NCBI RefSeq assembly: GCF_024362385.1
Contig: NZ_CP101466.1
Coordinates: 3,844,001-3,908,000, forward strand
Length of the DNA: 64,000 nucleotides
Source of the DNA: Arthrobacter sp. DNA4
GTDB lineage: Bacteria > Actinomycetota > Actinomycetes > Actinomycetales > Micrococcaceae
Direction: 5' to 3'
Position 1 is the first letter of the stretch. Every line of letters begins with the position of its first letter. This document shows, in pieces, positions 44,756-54,993 of the stretch. The notes under the pieces are model-generated. The model saw nothing but the letters and a program-made list of their open reading frames with translations. It was not told the origin of the DNA and did no database searches. The translations under genes and the position numbers were made by a program.

Positions 44756-45499
44756 GTGGTAAGCGAGTCAACAGCAAAAACCGATACATCCATCACCGAG
44801 CACCTGCATGAATTGGTCCTCAACAGCTCCGATGTTGAGGACTTCCTCAATGAACTGGCACAGGTGTCCGCGCGCAACCTCTCGGAGCCAGGCGATGAGA
44901 TGCTGTGCGCCATCACCCTGCTCCGGCAGCGGAAAACCGCCACCGTAGCCAGCAGCAGCCAGCAAGCAAAGTCCATCGGACGTCTTGAGCACAGCTTCAC
45001 CGAGACCCCCAGCCTCACGGCATTCACCGTCCAGGAGACTGTCCACGCTCCGGACCTCGAAGGGGACAGCCGCTGGCCCGAATACTCCACGGCAGTTGTG
45101 GCACAGGGAGTCAGGTCGGTTGCGGCTCTTCCCTTCCGGCTTGAAGGCGAAACCAAGGCAGCGCTGCTGCTGTACTCCGGCCGCGCCCACCGCTTCGAAG
45201 GCCGCGTGCTCGAATTCGCCGAAGATTTCGTCAGCCAAACCTCGCTGGCACTCCGCCTTGCAGTGCGTTTTGCGCATTACAGCGAAACGGCGGCGAACCT
45301 CCGCGCCACGCTGGAGTCCCGAACGGTCATCGATATGGCGGTGGGCATCATCATGGCCCAGAACAGGTGCAGCCAGGAGGATGCTTTTGCGATCCTGAAG
45401 ACCGCGTCGAGCACCCGCAACACCAAGCTGCACGAGGTGGCTGCCGCCGTGGTGAACGCCCTGGGCCAGGGACCTGCCCGTACGCATTACGACGGCTAG
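44756..45499 (+). CDS. GAF and ANTAR domain RNA-binding antiterminator
   Basis: The 247-residue protein has an N-terminal GAF domain (about residues 10-165: HELVLNSSDVEDFLNELAQV, VRSVAALPFRLEGETKAALL) and a C-terminal ANTAR domain (RTVIDMAVGIIMAQNRCSQE, AFAILKTASSTRN). ANTAR domains bind RNA hairpins to prevent termination. The GAF ligand is unknown. The GTG at 44756 is the most suitable start. A receiver-domain gene follows 68 bp downstream. A homologue is at 63470. Confidence 0.85.
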   Translation: MVSESTAKTDTSITEHLHELVLNSSDVEDFLNELAQVSARNLSEPGDEMLCAITLLRQRKTATVASSSQQAKSIGRLEHSFTETPSLTAFTVQETVHAPDLEGDSRWPEYSTAVVAQGVRSVAALPFRLEGETKAALLLYSGRAHRFEGRVLEFAEDFVSQTSLALRLAVRFAHYSETAANLRATLESRTVIDMAVGIIMAQNRCSQEDAFAILKTASSTRNTKLHEVAAAVVNALGQGPARTHYDG

Positions 45500-45567
45500 G
45501 GCAGTGGTCTGCCCCAACGCGTTCCGCCACCAGTAGACTGGTGCCAACTTTTCGCCGGGGGGCTCAA

Positions 45568-45978
45568 ATGGAACAGCAGCGTGTTTGCCTTGTCGTGGAG
45601 GATGACGACGACATCCGGGGCCTGATCTCAGTGGTCCTGTCCCGCGCGGGGTTCAAGGTCACCGCGGTGGGAACAGGGGCGGAGGCCATCGCCGCAGCGG
45701 CTGATCCCGCCATCGCCCTGGTCACCCTGGACCTTGGGCTTCCCGATATGGACGGGCACGTGGTGGCCCGCGCCATCCGCGCCCTCACCACCGCGCCCTT
45801 GCTCTTCCTGACAGCCCGCTCGGAAGAAGACGACGTGCTGGCCGGCATGGCGTCAGGGGCTGCGGGCTACCTCACCAAACCTTTCCATCCGAAGGAACTG
45901 AAGGCCCTTGCCGGACAGTTGTGCCCGGCGGCGGCTCCAGCACAGGAGCCACAGGTACCGGGCAAATCCCACTGCTGA
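45568..45978 (+). CDS. Single-domain response regulator (receiver only)
   Basis: The 136-residue protein is a CheY-like receiver: acidic pocket VVEDDDDIRG, phosphoacceptor Asp in LVTLDLGLPDMDGH, LFLTARSEEDD (Thr) and YLTKPFHPKEL (Lys). There is no output domain. It lies just after the GAF-ANTAR gene on the same strand, so the two may act in one signalling path. No histidine kinase is nearby. Confidence 0.88.
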   Translation: MEQQRVCLVVEDDDDIRGLISVVLSRAGFKVTAVGTGAEAIAAAADPAIALVTLDLGLPDMDGHVVARAIRALTTAPLLFLTARSEEDDVLAGMASGAAGYLTKPFHPKELKALAGQLCPAAAPAQEPQVPGKSHC

Positions 45979-46022
45979 TCTGTCCGCCGGGAAGTGAGCC
46001 GCAACTCCCGGCAGCGTGGGCT

Positions 46023-46054
46023 CGTCCGACGACGGCCCGTGCCGCCGTCGGACG
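46023..46054. terminator. Bidirectional hairpin between receiver and hydrolase genes
   Basis: CGTCCGACGACGGC and GCCGCCGTCGGACG pair at 13 of 14 positions around CCGT. It separates two converging genes and shares the CCGCCGTCG core with hairpins at 4697, 23554 and 61692. Confidence 0.7.
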
Positions 46055-46064
46055 CGCACTTGTG

Positions 46065-46967
<903 letters not shown>

Positions 46968-47051
46968 CTAGGGCGGCAGGCTCCTGCCGAGGAGTGTTTT
47001 GCGGCGACGGCGGACATGCCGAGTGCGTAGCGACGGCAGCTGTGGCAATAT

Positions 47052-47435
47052 ATGCGCATGAATGCAGATAAGAATGCTTGCTCGCTGGGCGCGGACAGCC
47101 AATACGTGGAGTTGGCGGTGGAGGTCTTCGCCATGCTGGCCGACGCCACCAGGGTGCGGATTATTTTGGCGCTCCGGGACGGCGAGATGGCGGTGGGCGC
47201 CCTGGCGGACGTTGTGGGCAAGTCACCCGCCGCCGTGTCCCAGCACCTGGCGAAAATGCGCCTGGCCCGGATGGTGTCCACGCGGCAGGACGGGACGCGT
47301 GTGCTCTACCGGCTGGAAAACGAGCATGCACGGCAGCTGGTGGCGGATGCGATTTTCCAGGCCGAACACGCCCTTGGCGGAGAGCCCGCACACCACCGCA
47401 TCACCAACCATTCTGCGCAAAGGAGTGCCTCATGA
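47052..47435 (+). CDS. ArsR/SmtB family metal-sensing regulator
   Basis: The 127-residue protein has a winged helix with MLADATRVRIILALRDGEMA and VVGKSPAAVSQHLAKMRLAR, typical of ArsR/SmtB. Its C-terminal HARQLVADAIFQAEHALGGE plus PAHHRITNH contains His residues that resemble the alpha-5 zinc/cobalt site region. Its stop overlaps the exporter ATG (ATGA), so it is translationally coupled. The start may be ATG 47052 or 47058. Short palindromes around GCGCATGAATGC over the start may be its operator. Confidence 0.88.
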   Translation: MRMNADKNACSLGADSQYVELAVEVFAMLADATRVRIILALRDGEMAVGALADVVGKSPAAVSQHLAKMRLARMVSTRQDGTRVLYRLENEHARQLVADAIFQAEHALGGEPAHHRITNHSAQRSAS

Positions 47436-48535
47436 GCGGGCCGCACCAGGAGTCAACGCATACCCACAGCCACGCCCATGCGGAGGGGCACGGCGGGCAC
47501 GACCACGGTCATGAGCACCACCACGACCACCCGCACGACCACGGTCATGAGCACCACCACGACCACGACCACGGCGGGCACGGCCACCATCACCACTCCG
47601 GTTTCAAGGGCTGGCTGTTCGAACTGTTCGTTCCGCACACGCACGATGCCGCTGATTCCATTGACGACGCCATGGAGGCCAGCAGCGAGGGCATCCGGGC
47701 GCTGAAGATCAGCATGTTCGTCCTGCTGGCCACTACGGTCCTGCAGTTCCTGGTGGTCCTGTTCAGCAGCTCGGTGGCCCTCCTGGCGGACACCATCCAC
47801 AACTTTTCCGACGCCCTGACCGCGGTACCCCTGTGGGTTGCCTTCATCCTGGGGCGCAGGGCCGCCAACCGCCGGTACACCTACGGCTACGGCAGGGCGG
47901 AGGACCTGGCAGGCCTGTTCATCGTGGCCGTGGTGGCCCTTTCCGCCGTCGTTGCCGGCTGGCAGTCAGTGGACCGGCTGATCCATCCCCAGCCGCTGCA
48001 GAACCTGGGCTGGGTGATGGCCGCAGGCCTGATCGGCTTTGCAGGAAACGAAGCCGTGGCGATCTACCGCATCCGGGTGGGCCGCAGGATCGGTTCCGCC
48101 GCGCTGGTGGCGGACGGTGTGCACGCCCGGACGGACGGTTTCACCTCGCTGGCCGTGGTGATCGGCGCCGTCGGCGTCATGCTCGGTTTTCCGCTGGCGG
48201 ACCCGATCGTTGGGCTGATCATCTCCGCAGCCATCATGGTGCTGCTGTGGGGCACCGTTCGGAGTATCGGACGGCGGCTTATGGATGGCATCGAACCGGA
48301 GCTGGTGTCGCGTGCCCAGTCCGCGCTGGAGGGGACGCCGGGCGTCCTCGGCGTCCAGCACCTGCAGCTGCGGTGGTCGGGCCACCGGCTGCAGGGCTCG
48401 GCACGCATAGAACTGGCAGACACGGAGTTATCGCAGGCTGAGGAGGTCCTTGACCGCGCCGACCACCGGCTTCGGCAGGCACTGCCCAAGCTGGACCACA
48501 TGCTGCTGGCCCCCGCCACCGCCGCCCGCCGCTGA
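47432..48535 (+). CDS. Cation diffusion facilitator with a His-rich N-terminus
   Basis: The 367-residue CDF transporter exports zinc, cobalt or similar ions. The first 55 residues are extremely His-rich and partly duplicated (GHEHHHDHPHDH and GHEHHHDHDH), forming a metal-binding tail. Six membrane segments follow, with metal-site motifs LLADTIHNFSDAL (HxxxD) and LVADGVHARTDGF (DxxxHxxxD). The C-terminal domain has VQHLQLRWSGH. It is controlled by the overlapping ArsR gene. AAAGGAG precedes the ATG. Confidence 0.93.
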   Translation: MSGPHQESTHTHSHAHAEGHGGHDHGHEHHHDHPHDHGHEHHHDHDHGGHGHHHHSGFKGWLFELFVPHTHDAADSIDDAMEASSEGIRALKISMFVLLATTVLQFLVVLFSSSVALLADTIHNFSDALTAVPLWVAFILGRRAANRRYTYGYGRAEDLAGLFIVAVVALSAVVAGWQSVDRLIHPQPLQNLGWVMAAGLIGFAGNEAVAIYRIRVGRRIGSAALVADGVHARTDGFTSLAVVIGAVGVMLGFPLADPIVGLIISAAIMVLLWGTVRSIGRRLMDGIEPELVSRAQSALEGTPGVLGVQHLQLRWSGHRLQGSARIELADTELSQAEEVLDRADHRLRQALPKLDHMLLAPATAARR

Positions 48536-48543
48536 AAGGCCTT

Positions 48544-48585
48544 AACGCAGAAGTGACCCGGCCGAGGCCGGGTCACTTCTGCGTT
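48544..48585. terminator. Bidirectional terminator between CDF and desaturase genes
   Basis: Arms of 20 bp at 48544-48563 and 48566-48585 (AACGCAGAAGTGACCCGGCC and its complement) are perfectly complementary around GA. It lies between converging genes. Confidence 0.9.
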
Positions 48586-48600
48586 GTGGGGATTCCGGGC

Positions 48601-49770
48601 CTAGGCCCGGGCAGCCTTTCCAGGCAGGGCCAGCTTGAAGACCTTGGCCCACGAGGAACCTACCTGCTTCAGCAGCGGCCCCGTGGTGTACTTCAGGCCG
48701 TAGCGCTGGCAGATCTCGCGGACCCTGGGTGCCACCTCTGCGTACCGGTTGGAGGGCAGGTCCGGGAAGAGGTGGTGCTCAATCTGGTGGGAGAGGTTGC
48801 CGGTCATCAGGTGCATGAACTTGGAGCCTGAGATGTTGGCGGACCCGATCATCTGGCGCACGTACCAGTCGCCGCGGGTCTCGCCGTCCACCATTTCCTC
48901 CGTGAAGGTGTCCGTTCCTTCGGGGAAATGGCCGCAGAAGATGACCGCGTGGGCCCAGACGTTGCGGATGGCGTTTGCTGCGATGGTGCCGAACAGGGCC
49001 TGCTTGGCGGAGCCGGTCAGCATGGCCAGGGCGGGGGTGGCGGCGTAGTCCTTGGTGAACTGGGTGACAACCTTCTTGCCCAGGGCCTTGAGGTCCTTGA
49101 GCAGGGCCTCCTTGGACTTGGTGCCTTCCTTGTACTCGGTCAGCTCGAGGTCGTAGATTGCAATGCCCCATTCGAAGACCGGAGCCAGGATGGCGTTGAA
49201 CAGCGGGTTGGCCAGGTTGATGGGCTTCCACGGCTGGTTTTCGTCCATCCGGAGGAGGTTGTATCCGACGTCGTTGTCCTTGCCGACAACATTGGTCCAG
49301 CGGTGGTGCAGGTCGTTGTGCGTGTGCTGCCAGGACCGCGACGGGGTGACAAAGTCCCATTCCCACGTGGTGGAGTGGATATCCGGATCGCGCATCCAGT
49401 CCCACTGGCCGTGCAGGATGTTGTGGCCCAGTTCCATGTTTTCCAGGATCTTGGCCAGGCTCAGCAGCGTAGTGCCCGTGACCCAGGCGGCTTTGTTCTT
49501 TCCCACCAGCAGGGCCGCGCGGCCGGAAAGTTCCAGGCCGCGCTGGATCTTGATCATGCGGCGGATGTAGGCGGCGTCTTCCGCGCCGCGCTTGCCCAGG
49601 ATCTCATCACGGATGGCGTCGAGCTCGCGGCCCAGCTCCGCTACCTGCTCGTCGCTGAGGTGCGCGGCGGCCGGCGGCCGGACGGTGGGGCTGCCCGATT
49701 CGGCGAGCTTCCCGGGGCGCGTTCTCGAGCTTCCCGCGGGGGTGACCTTGGTAGGTGTGATTACAGACAT
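48601..49770 (-). CDS. Membrane fatty acid desaturase
   Basis: The 389-residue protein is an acyl-lipid or acyl-CoA desaturase with the three His boxes: GHNILHGQWDW (HxxxH), HTHNDLHHRW (HxxHH) and LSHQIEHHLFPDLP (QxxHH). Several hydrophobic stretches lie between them. It introduces a double bond using oxygen and electrons from the reductase encoded directly upstream (13-bp gap). The ATG at 49770 is preferred, since the following Pro/Thr-rich N-terminus is typical. Resembles DesA3-type actinobacterial enzymes. Confidence 0.92.
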   Translation of the reverse strand: MSVITPTKVTPAGSSRTRPGKLAESGSPTVRPPAAAHLSDEQVAELGRELDAIRDEILGKRGAEDAAYIRRMIKIQRGLELSGRAALLVGKNKAAWVTGTTLLSLAKILENMELGHNILHGQWDWMRDPDIHSTTWEWDFVTPSRSWQHTHNDLHHRWTNVVGKDNDVGYNLLRMDENQPWKPINLANPLFNAILAPVFEWGIAIYDLELTEYKEGTKSKEALLKDLKALGKKVVTQFTKDYAATPALAMLTGSAKQALFGTIAANAIRNVWAHAVIFCGHFPEGTDTFTEEMVDGETRGDWYVRQMIGSANISGSKFMHLMTGNLSHQIEHHLFPDLPSNRYAEVAPRVREICQRYGLKYTTGPLLKQVGSSWAKVFKLALPGKAARA

Positions 49771-49783
49771 TCCGTGGTGCTCC

Positions 49784-50926
49784 TCAGATTTCGAGGTTGA
49801 CGGGTCCGGCGGCTGCCGAGACACACGTTTGGATCAGTTGGCCGGGTTCGCCATGGATTTCCCCTGTACGCAGGTCCCGGACCTGCCCTGCGAGCAGCGG
49901 TGTGAGGCAGCTGTGGCAGATGCCCATGCGGCAGCCGCTCGGCATCAGCACCCCGGCGTCCTCGCCAACGTCCAGGATGGGGGTGTCGCCGTCGGCCTGC
50001 ACCTCGCGGTCGGAGGCTTCGAAGGTGACCAGGCCGCCGTCGTGCCCTACGCCGGCGTTGAAGGTGGTGTTGAAGCGCTCAATCATCAGGTTGCCGGGGT
50101 CGCCGGTCACGGCGACGTCGGATCCGGGACTTTTGGCGGTCAGTGCCCGCTTCCAGAGTGCCTCGGCGTCGTCCAGGAAACTGTCCGGACCGCAGGCGTA
50201 GGCCGCCCGTTCCTTCCAGTCGGGGCAGATCGCGTCCAGTTCCTTGGTGCTGGAGAAGTCCAGACGGCCCTGCTCGCCGGTGTACCAGTGCGCCAGCCGG
50301 AAGTTGGGGAATTGGTCCGCAAGCTCGGCCAGTTCCTCGCGGAACAGGCTGTCACCCGGGGTGCGGGCCGAGTGGACCAGGACGACGTCGGCATCCGGGC
50401 GGCGGGGAACGAGGGTACGGATCATGGACATCACCGGGGTGATGCCGCTGCCCGCGGTGATCATGAGCAGGGGACGCGGGTGTTCAGGGAGCACAAAATC
50501 GCCCTGGGGCGGGGCCAGGAACAGCACGTCCCCGGGCTTCGTGGTGCGCACCAGCGTGCCGGACACGGCACCGACATCGGTGACGGTGATGGCCGGGTCC
50601 TTGCCTGCGGGAGCGCTGAGGGAGTAGGAGCGCCAGTGGCGGACGCCGTCGAGTTCGACGCCGATGCGGGCCCACTGGCCTGCCAGGTGCGCCTTCCAGC
50701 CACGGCCGGGGCGGAAGAAGATCGTGGCCGACTGGGCGGTCTCCTGGACCACCCGGGTGACCACGCCGCGCAACTGCCGGGCCGAGTAGACAGGGTTGAA
50801 CAGCGCCAGGATATCTTCGGGCGCCAAAGGGGTAGTGAGCACTGAGGCCGCCTGGGCCAGCTGTCGTAGCCGGATCATACGGGTAAGCCTAGAGCGGTGC
50901 GAGCCATATTTCTCTCTCTCCGTCAT
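49784..50926 (-). CDS. Ferredoxin reductase with C-terminal 2Fe-2S domain, partner of the desaturase
   Basis: The 380-residue protein has an FAD domain (RHWRSYSLSAPAG), an NAD(P) domain (MITAGSGITPVMSMIRTL, YACGPDSFLDDAE) and a C-terminal plant-type ferredoxin domain with CRMGICHSC and a final Cys in LIQTCVSA. It transfers electrons from NAD(P)H to the desaturase encoded 13 bp downstream, as in the Rv3230c-DesA3 pair of mycobacteria. An alternative start is ATG 50878. Confidence 0.92.
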   Translation of the reverse strand: MTEREKYGSHRSRLTRMIRLRQLAQAASVLTTPLAPEDILALFNPVYSARQLRGVVTRVVQETAQSATIFFRPGRGWKAHLAGQWARIGVELDGVRHWRSYSLSAPAGKDPAITVTDVGAVSGTLVRTTKPGDVLFLAPPQGDFVLPEHPRPLLMITAGSGITPVMSMIRTLVPRRPDADVVLVHSARTPGDSLFREELAELADQFPNFRLAHWYTGEQGRLDFSSTKELDAICPDWKERAAYACGPDSFLDDAEALWKRALTAKSPGSDVAVTGDPGNLMIERFNTTFNAGVGHDGGLVTFEASDREVQADGDTPILDVGEDAGVLMPSGCRMGICHSCLTPLLAGQVRDLRTGEIHGEPGQLIQTCVSAAAGPVNLEI

Positions 50927-51003
50927 ATGACCGTTCCGCAGTCACACGCTAGTTGGTGGGCGCGAAGCCTCCACGCCGCACTCTTAAGAGTAACGGTTGG
51001 GTC

Positions 51004-52050
51004 TCACAAAAGGTTCCCAGCGTCCTTTCGGCTCCATCCCAGGGCAGGGGCCACGTATTTTGCGATGGTGCCCAGGAGCTTGGCGTTGAAGTCCACGCCC
51101 AGCTGGTTGGGAACGGTCAGCAGCAGGGTATCCGCTGCCTGCACCGCGGTATCGGCGGCGAGCTGCTCCACCAGGAGGTCCGGCGCTCCCACGTAGCTCT
51201 TGCCGAAACGGGACGTGAGGCCGTCGATGACTCCTACCTGGTCGCGGCCGTCCCGGAGCGCACTTCCGGCGAAGTAGTAGTTGTCCTCCTCATCCACGAT
51301 GGGAAGGACGCTGCGGCTGACCGAAACCCTTGGCTGATGGGGGTGGCCTGCGGCCGCCCATGCGTCCCTGAACAGTTGGATCTGCTCGGCCTGGAGTTCA
51401 TGGAACGGGACCCCGGTGTCCTCCGTGAGCAGGGTGGAGCTCATCAGGTTCATTCCGAGTTCCGCGGCCCATATGGCGGTCTTCCGGCTGCCGGCACCCC
51501 ACCAGATCCGTTCCGCCAGCCCCGGGGACTGGGGCTGGACCGGGAGGAGGCCCGTGGCGCCGCCCGCATAGCGGGGATCGGCCTGGGCCACGCCGGCACC
51601 CGTAATGGCTTTGCGGAAGGCGTCGGTGTGTCGGCGGGCCATATCGGCATCGGTCTCCCCCGGCTGCGGCCGGTAGCCAAACGCCGACGCGCCCTGCAGG
51701 GCGGGCTCGGGTGAACCACGACTGATGCCAAGCTGCAGCCTGCCGCCGCTGATCAGGTCTGCCGCAGCGGCCTCCTCTGCCATGTACAGCGGGTTTTCAT
51801 AGCGCATGTCGATGACGCCGGTGCCAATCTCGATGCGGCTGGTGCGGGCCGCGATGGCTGACAGGAGGGGGAAGGGCGATGCCTGCTGCCGGGCGAAGTG
51901 GTGGACACGGAAGAACGCCCCGTCCACTCCGAGTTCTTCGGCGGCGACCGCCAGTTCGATGCCCTGGAGAAGGGCGTCCGCCGCCGTCCTGGTCCGGGAA
52001 CCCTGGCCGGGACCCCAGTGGCCGAATGAAAGGAATCCGATGCGCTCCAT
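51004..52050 (-). CDS. LLM class flavin-dependent oxidoreductase
   Basis: The 348-residue protein is a luciferase-like TIM barrel: [20 protein letters not shown] at the N-terminus, [40 protein letters not shown], and [17 protein letters not shown] for flavin binding. The substrate is unknown. It is divergent from the ynfA-like gene, 54 bp away. Confidence 0.88.
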   Translation of the reverse strand: MERIGFLSFGHWGPGQGSRTRTAADALLQGIELAVAAEELGVDGAFFRVHHFARQQASPFPLLSAIAARTSRIEIGTGVIDMRYENPLYMAEEAAAADLISGGRLQLGISRGSPEPALQGASAFGYRPQPGETDADMARRHTDAFRKAITGAGVAQADPRYAGGATGLLPVQPQSPGLAERIWWGAGSRKTAIWAAELGMNLMSSTLLTEDTGVPFHELQAEQIQLFRDAWAAAGHPHQPRVSVSRSVLPIVDEEDNYYFAGSALRDGRDQVGVIDGLTSRFGKSYVGAPDLLVEQLAADTAVQAADTLLLTVPNQLGVDFNAKLLGTIAKYVAPALGWSRKDAGNLL

Positions 52051-52104
52051 ACCTCCCCCAACTGTGCTGGCGGCAGCTGCATTCCCGGCTGGGATGATGG
52101 CTGG

Positions 52105-52464
52105 GTGGGTACTCCGGGTGAAGCTGTCGCTGTTTTCAAGACCATCGTGCTGTTCGTACTGGCCGCTGCCGCTGAAATCGGGGGCGCCTGGCTGGTGTGG
52201 CAGGCCGTGCGCGAGGGCAGGGACTGGTGGTGGGCGGGGCTCGGCGTGATCGCGCTGGGCGTCTATGGCTTCGTGGCCACGCTCCAGCCCGACGCTCATT
52301 TCGGGCGGATCCTGGCGGCCTACGGCGGAGTGTTCGTTGCCGGCTCGCTGGCGTGGGGCATGGCATTTGACGGCTTCCGCCCGGACCGGTGGGACGTCGC
52401 AGGATCCCTGGTCTGCCTGTTGGGCGTCGGCGTGATCATGTTTGCACCCCGCAGCGGCGGCTAA
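52105..52464 (+). CDS. YnfA family small membrane protein
   Basis: The 119-residue protein has four membrane helices. Motifs [38 protein letters not shown] and [20 protein letters not shown] are those of the YnfA/UPF0060 family, small multidrug-resistance-like proteins. The start is GTG at 52105. Confidence 0.92.
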   Translation: MGTPGEAVAVFKTIVLFVLAAAAEIGGAWLVWQAVREGRDWWWAGLGVIALGVYGFVATLQPDAHFGRILAAYGGVFVAGSLAWGMAFDGFRPDRWDVAGSLVCLLGVGVIMFAPRSGG

Positions 52465-52512
52465 AGCAGCGGTTACGTGGCTAAAATCTAGCCACGACGA
52501 AAGGCGGGTCCT

Positions 52513-53715
52513 GTGGAGCGGGTGGACTACTGCGTTATTGGCGGCGGCATCGTGGGCCTTGCAACGGCCTACCAGCTGCTGCAGAGGCAACCGGGAGCCT
52601 CCCTGGTCCTGCTCGAGGCCGCGGGGTCCCTGGCTTCGCACCAGACCGGGCACAACAGCGGCGTCATCCACTCCGGGATCTACTACGCCCCGGACAGCCT
52701 CAAAGCCCGGTTCAGCAAGGCCGGAGCGCAACAAACCAAGGAGTTCTGCCGGGAGCACGGGATCAGGTTCGCCGAGCCGGGGAAGCTGCTGGTGGCTACC
52801 TCGGCCGTGGAACTGGGCCGGCTGGACCGCCTGGAGGAACGCGCGGCCGTCCATGGGCTGGACTGCGAGCGCCTCGACCAGGCGGAACTCAACCGGCGCG
52901 AGCCCAATGTTTCAGGCCTGGGCGCGCTGTTCATTCCAAGCACCGGCATCGTGGACTACGGGGAAGTGGCGCGGAAGCTGGCCGACCTCATCTCCGCTGC
53001 CGGGGGGCGGGTCATCACCGGAGCCACCGTGGGCTCGATCGTGGAGCATTCGGACCGCGTGGAGGTTGCCACGGGCCAAGCCGTCTACTCGTGCCGGCGC
53101 CTGGTGGCATGTGCTGGCCTGCAGTCGGACCGCGTGGCGGAAATGGCCGGCATGAAGATCGATGTCCAGATCATTCCTTTCCGCGGGGAGTACTTCGAGC
53201 TCCCGGAATCCAAGTGGGACTATGTGACCCACCTGATCTACCCCGTACCGGATCCGGAACTGCCCTTCCTGGGGGTGCACCTCACTCCCACCATCAACGG
53301 CAGCATCACCGTGGGACCCAATGCGGTCCTGGGCCTGGCCCGGGAGGGCTACCCCAAATACTCCGTGGACCTCAAGGACGTGGGCCGCTACCTGCGCTTT
53401 CCCGGGCTGTGGCACGTGGCAAGGTCCAATGCCGGCACCGCAGTGCGCGAAGTCCGGAACTCGCTGTTCAAGGGCAGCTACCTCCAGGAATGCCGCAAAT
53501 ACGCCCCCGGCCTGTCCAAGGCGGACCTGCTGCCGTACGAGGCAGGCATCCGGGCCCAGGCTGTGCGCCGGGACGGAACGCTCCTGCACGATTTCCTGCT
53601 GGCGGAGACGGACAGGATGATCCATGTCTTGAACGCCCCCTCCCCGGCCGCAACTGCTGCCCTGCCCATCGGGGAACACCTGGTAAGCAAAGCCGTGCTG
53701 CACCCCGCGTCCTGA
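52513..53715 (+). CDS. lhgO: L-2-hydroxyglutarate oxidase
   Basis: The 400-residue FAD enzyme has the N-terminal dinucleotide fold YCVIGGGIVGLATAYQLL, HQTGHNSGVIHSGIYYAPDS typical of LhgO, and FLGVHLTPTINGSITVGPNA near residue 255. It oxidises L-2-hydroxyglutarate to 2-oxoglutarate and passes electrons to quinone. It starts at GTG 52513. No glaH/gabD neighbours are present, so its job here is probably metabolite repair. Confidence 0.92.
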   Translation: MERVDYCVIGGGIVGLATAYQLLQRQPGASLVLLEAAGSLASHQTGHNSGVIHSGIYYAPDSLKARFSKAGAQQTKEFCREHGIRFAEPGKLLVATSAVELGRLDRLEERAAVHGLDCERLDQAELNRREPNVSGLGALFIPSTGIVDYGEVARKLADLISAAGGRVITGATVGSIVEHSDRVEVATGQAVYSCRRLVACAGLQSDRVAEMAGMKIDVQIIPFRGEYFELPESKWDYVTHLIYPVPDPELPFLGVHLTPTINGSITVGPNAVLGLAREGYPKYSVDLKDVGRYLRFPGLWHVARSNAGTAVREVRNSLFKGSYLQECRKYAPGLSKADLLPYEAGIRAQAVRRDGTLLHDFLLAETDRMIHVLNAPSPAATAALPIGEHLVSKAVLHPAS

Positions 53716-53752
53716 CCGGCAGGCAGGCATCAGCCACGGCTAAACTGGCCCG

Positions 53753-54157
53753 GTGATCAACAGTGAGCAGCCGCCCCGGCCAACGGTCCCGCCGTCGCGC
53801 GGGAGGATGGCGGAACGACTGTTGCCTGGCGGAGAGGAACCGGACCCGCGCTTCACGCTTGCGAACGAACGCACCTTCCTGGCCTGGATCCGGACGTCGC
53901 TTGCGCTGCTGGCAGGTGGCATTGCCATCGAGGCGTTCACTTCAGGCCTCTTCATTGAGCCTGTCCGGAAAGGCCTGGCGGTCCTGCTGCTTCTGCTGGG
54001 CATGATGCTCAGTGGCGGGGCCGCCGTACGGTGGCTTCGGGTGGAGCGCAGCATGCGCAACAAGGCGCCGTTACCGCTGCCGCTCTTTGTGCCCCTGTTG
54101 GCCGGGGCAGGCGCGCTGGCTGCCGCCGTCGTACTGGTCTTCATTCTCTGGCGCTGA
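53753..54157 (+). CDS. DUF202 (YidH-like) membrane protein
   Basis: The 134-residue protein has a polar N-terminus with the DUF202 signature FTLANERTFLAWIRTSLALL and three membrane helices. The function of this family is unknown. It starts at GTG 53753. A second DUF202 gene follows after 4 bp, so they probably form a hetero-oligomer or a duplicated pair. Confidence 0.88.
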   Translation: MINSEQPPRPTVPPSRGRMAERLLPGGEEPDPRFTLANERTFLAWIRTSLALLAGGIAIEAFTSGLFIEPVRKGLAVLLLLLGMMLSGGAAVRWLRVERSMRNKAPLPLPLFVPLLAGAGALAAAVVLVFILWR

Positions 54158-54161
54158 TTCG

Positions 54162-54494
54162 ATGGCACCCAGCGGCCCCAGCCCGCACGGCGATCCCGGC
54201 CTCCAGCCGGAGCGGACGGCCCTCGCCTGGGGCCGGACCATGCTGGCGCTCGTGACGGCGAGCGCCTTCTTCCTGCGCTGGCTTCCCACCTATGGGCCAC
54301 CGATCCTGATGCTGCCGGTGGTTTCCGGCGGCGCCGCCCTGGCGATCTATCTCACGCAGCGCCGCCGCTACCAGGCGAGGTCGCACGGGCTGGCAGGCGA
54401 AAGCATCGAAGCCGACCTGCCAGCTGTGCTCTGGACCGCCTTTGCCGGGCTCGCCCTGGGGTGCCTGGGCATTGTGGTGGTGCTGGTCAGCTAG
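54162..54494 (+). CDS. Second DUF202 membrane protein
   Basis: The 110-residue protein has the signature GLQPERTALAWGRTMLALV and three membrane helices. It belongs to a diverged DUF202 branch. The ATG is 4 bp after the stop of the first DUF202 gene. Its stop codon lies within a 12-bp direct repeat (54486-54516) shared with the stop of the converging DUF3592 gene. Confidence 0.85.
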   Translation: MAPSGPSPHGDPGLQPERTALAWGRTMLALVTASAFFLRWLPTYGPPILMLPVVSGGAALAIYLTQRRRYQARSHGLAGESIEADLPAVLWTAFAGLALGCLGIVVVLVS

Positions 54495-54516
54495 AACGGC
54501 CCCTGTCAGCTAGAAC
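54486..54516. repeat. 12-bp direct repeat covering two converging stop codons
   Basis: GTCAGCTAGAAC occurs at 54486-54497 and 54505-54516 (19-bp unit). The first copy supplies the TAG of the DUF202 gene. The second overlaps the stop of the minus-strand gene. Confidence 0.8.
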
Positions 54517-54908
54517 ATGGGCAGGACGAAGCCGGCCAGCAGGGCCACGACGCCGATCGCCGTCAGGCACCGGCCCAGGACCGAGGCCGTCCTCCCGGGC
54601 TCCTCCGGCCTGGTGGTCTGCCACTGCGTTGGACGCTTGGGGTGGTAATAGATGGGCAGTGTGTCTCCCGCCGCCATGTCCTTGATGTCGTACGGGGACA
54701 TCGGGGCGTTGTGCACCTGGTGCTTCCGGTCAAACCAGCGGAAGCCAACACCGGTGGAATCCGAGTACACCACGGCCTCGGCCATGTCCCACGGGTGCAC
54801 GAAGCGGCGGAGGAACCCGGTGTAGAAGAGGAGTCCCAGACCGGCGGGCAGGCACAACCAGGTGAGCACTTCCAGGATGGGACCTGCCATATCGAGCGCA
54901 GTGGGCAT
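54510..54908 (-). CDS. DUF3592-like membrane protein
   Basis: The 132-residue protein has a membrane helix at each end and a central extracytoplasmic beta domain with APMSPYDIKDMAAGDTLPIY and YHPKRPTQWQT, typical of DUF3592. Its function is unknown. Confidence 0.75.
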   Translation of the reverse strand: MPTALDMAGPILEVLTWLCLPAGLGLLFYTGFLRRFVHPWDMAEAVVYSDSTGVGFRWFDRKHQVHNAPMSPYDIKDMAAGDTLPIYYHPKRPTQWQTTRPEEPGRTASVLGRCLTAIGVVALLAGFVLPMF

Positions 54909-54993
54909 GAAGTTGATGGTACAGCTCAGGGGCTGGCTCCTTCAGCACCTGATACGTACGCTGAAGGAGACCGGACCGGAGTAAGGGGAAGCC

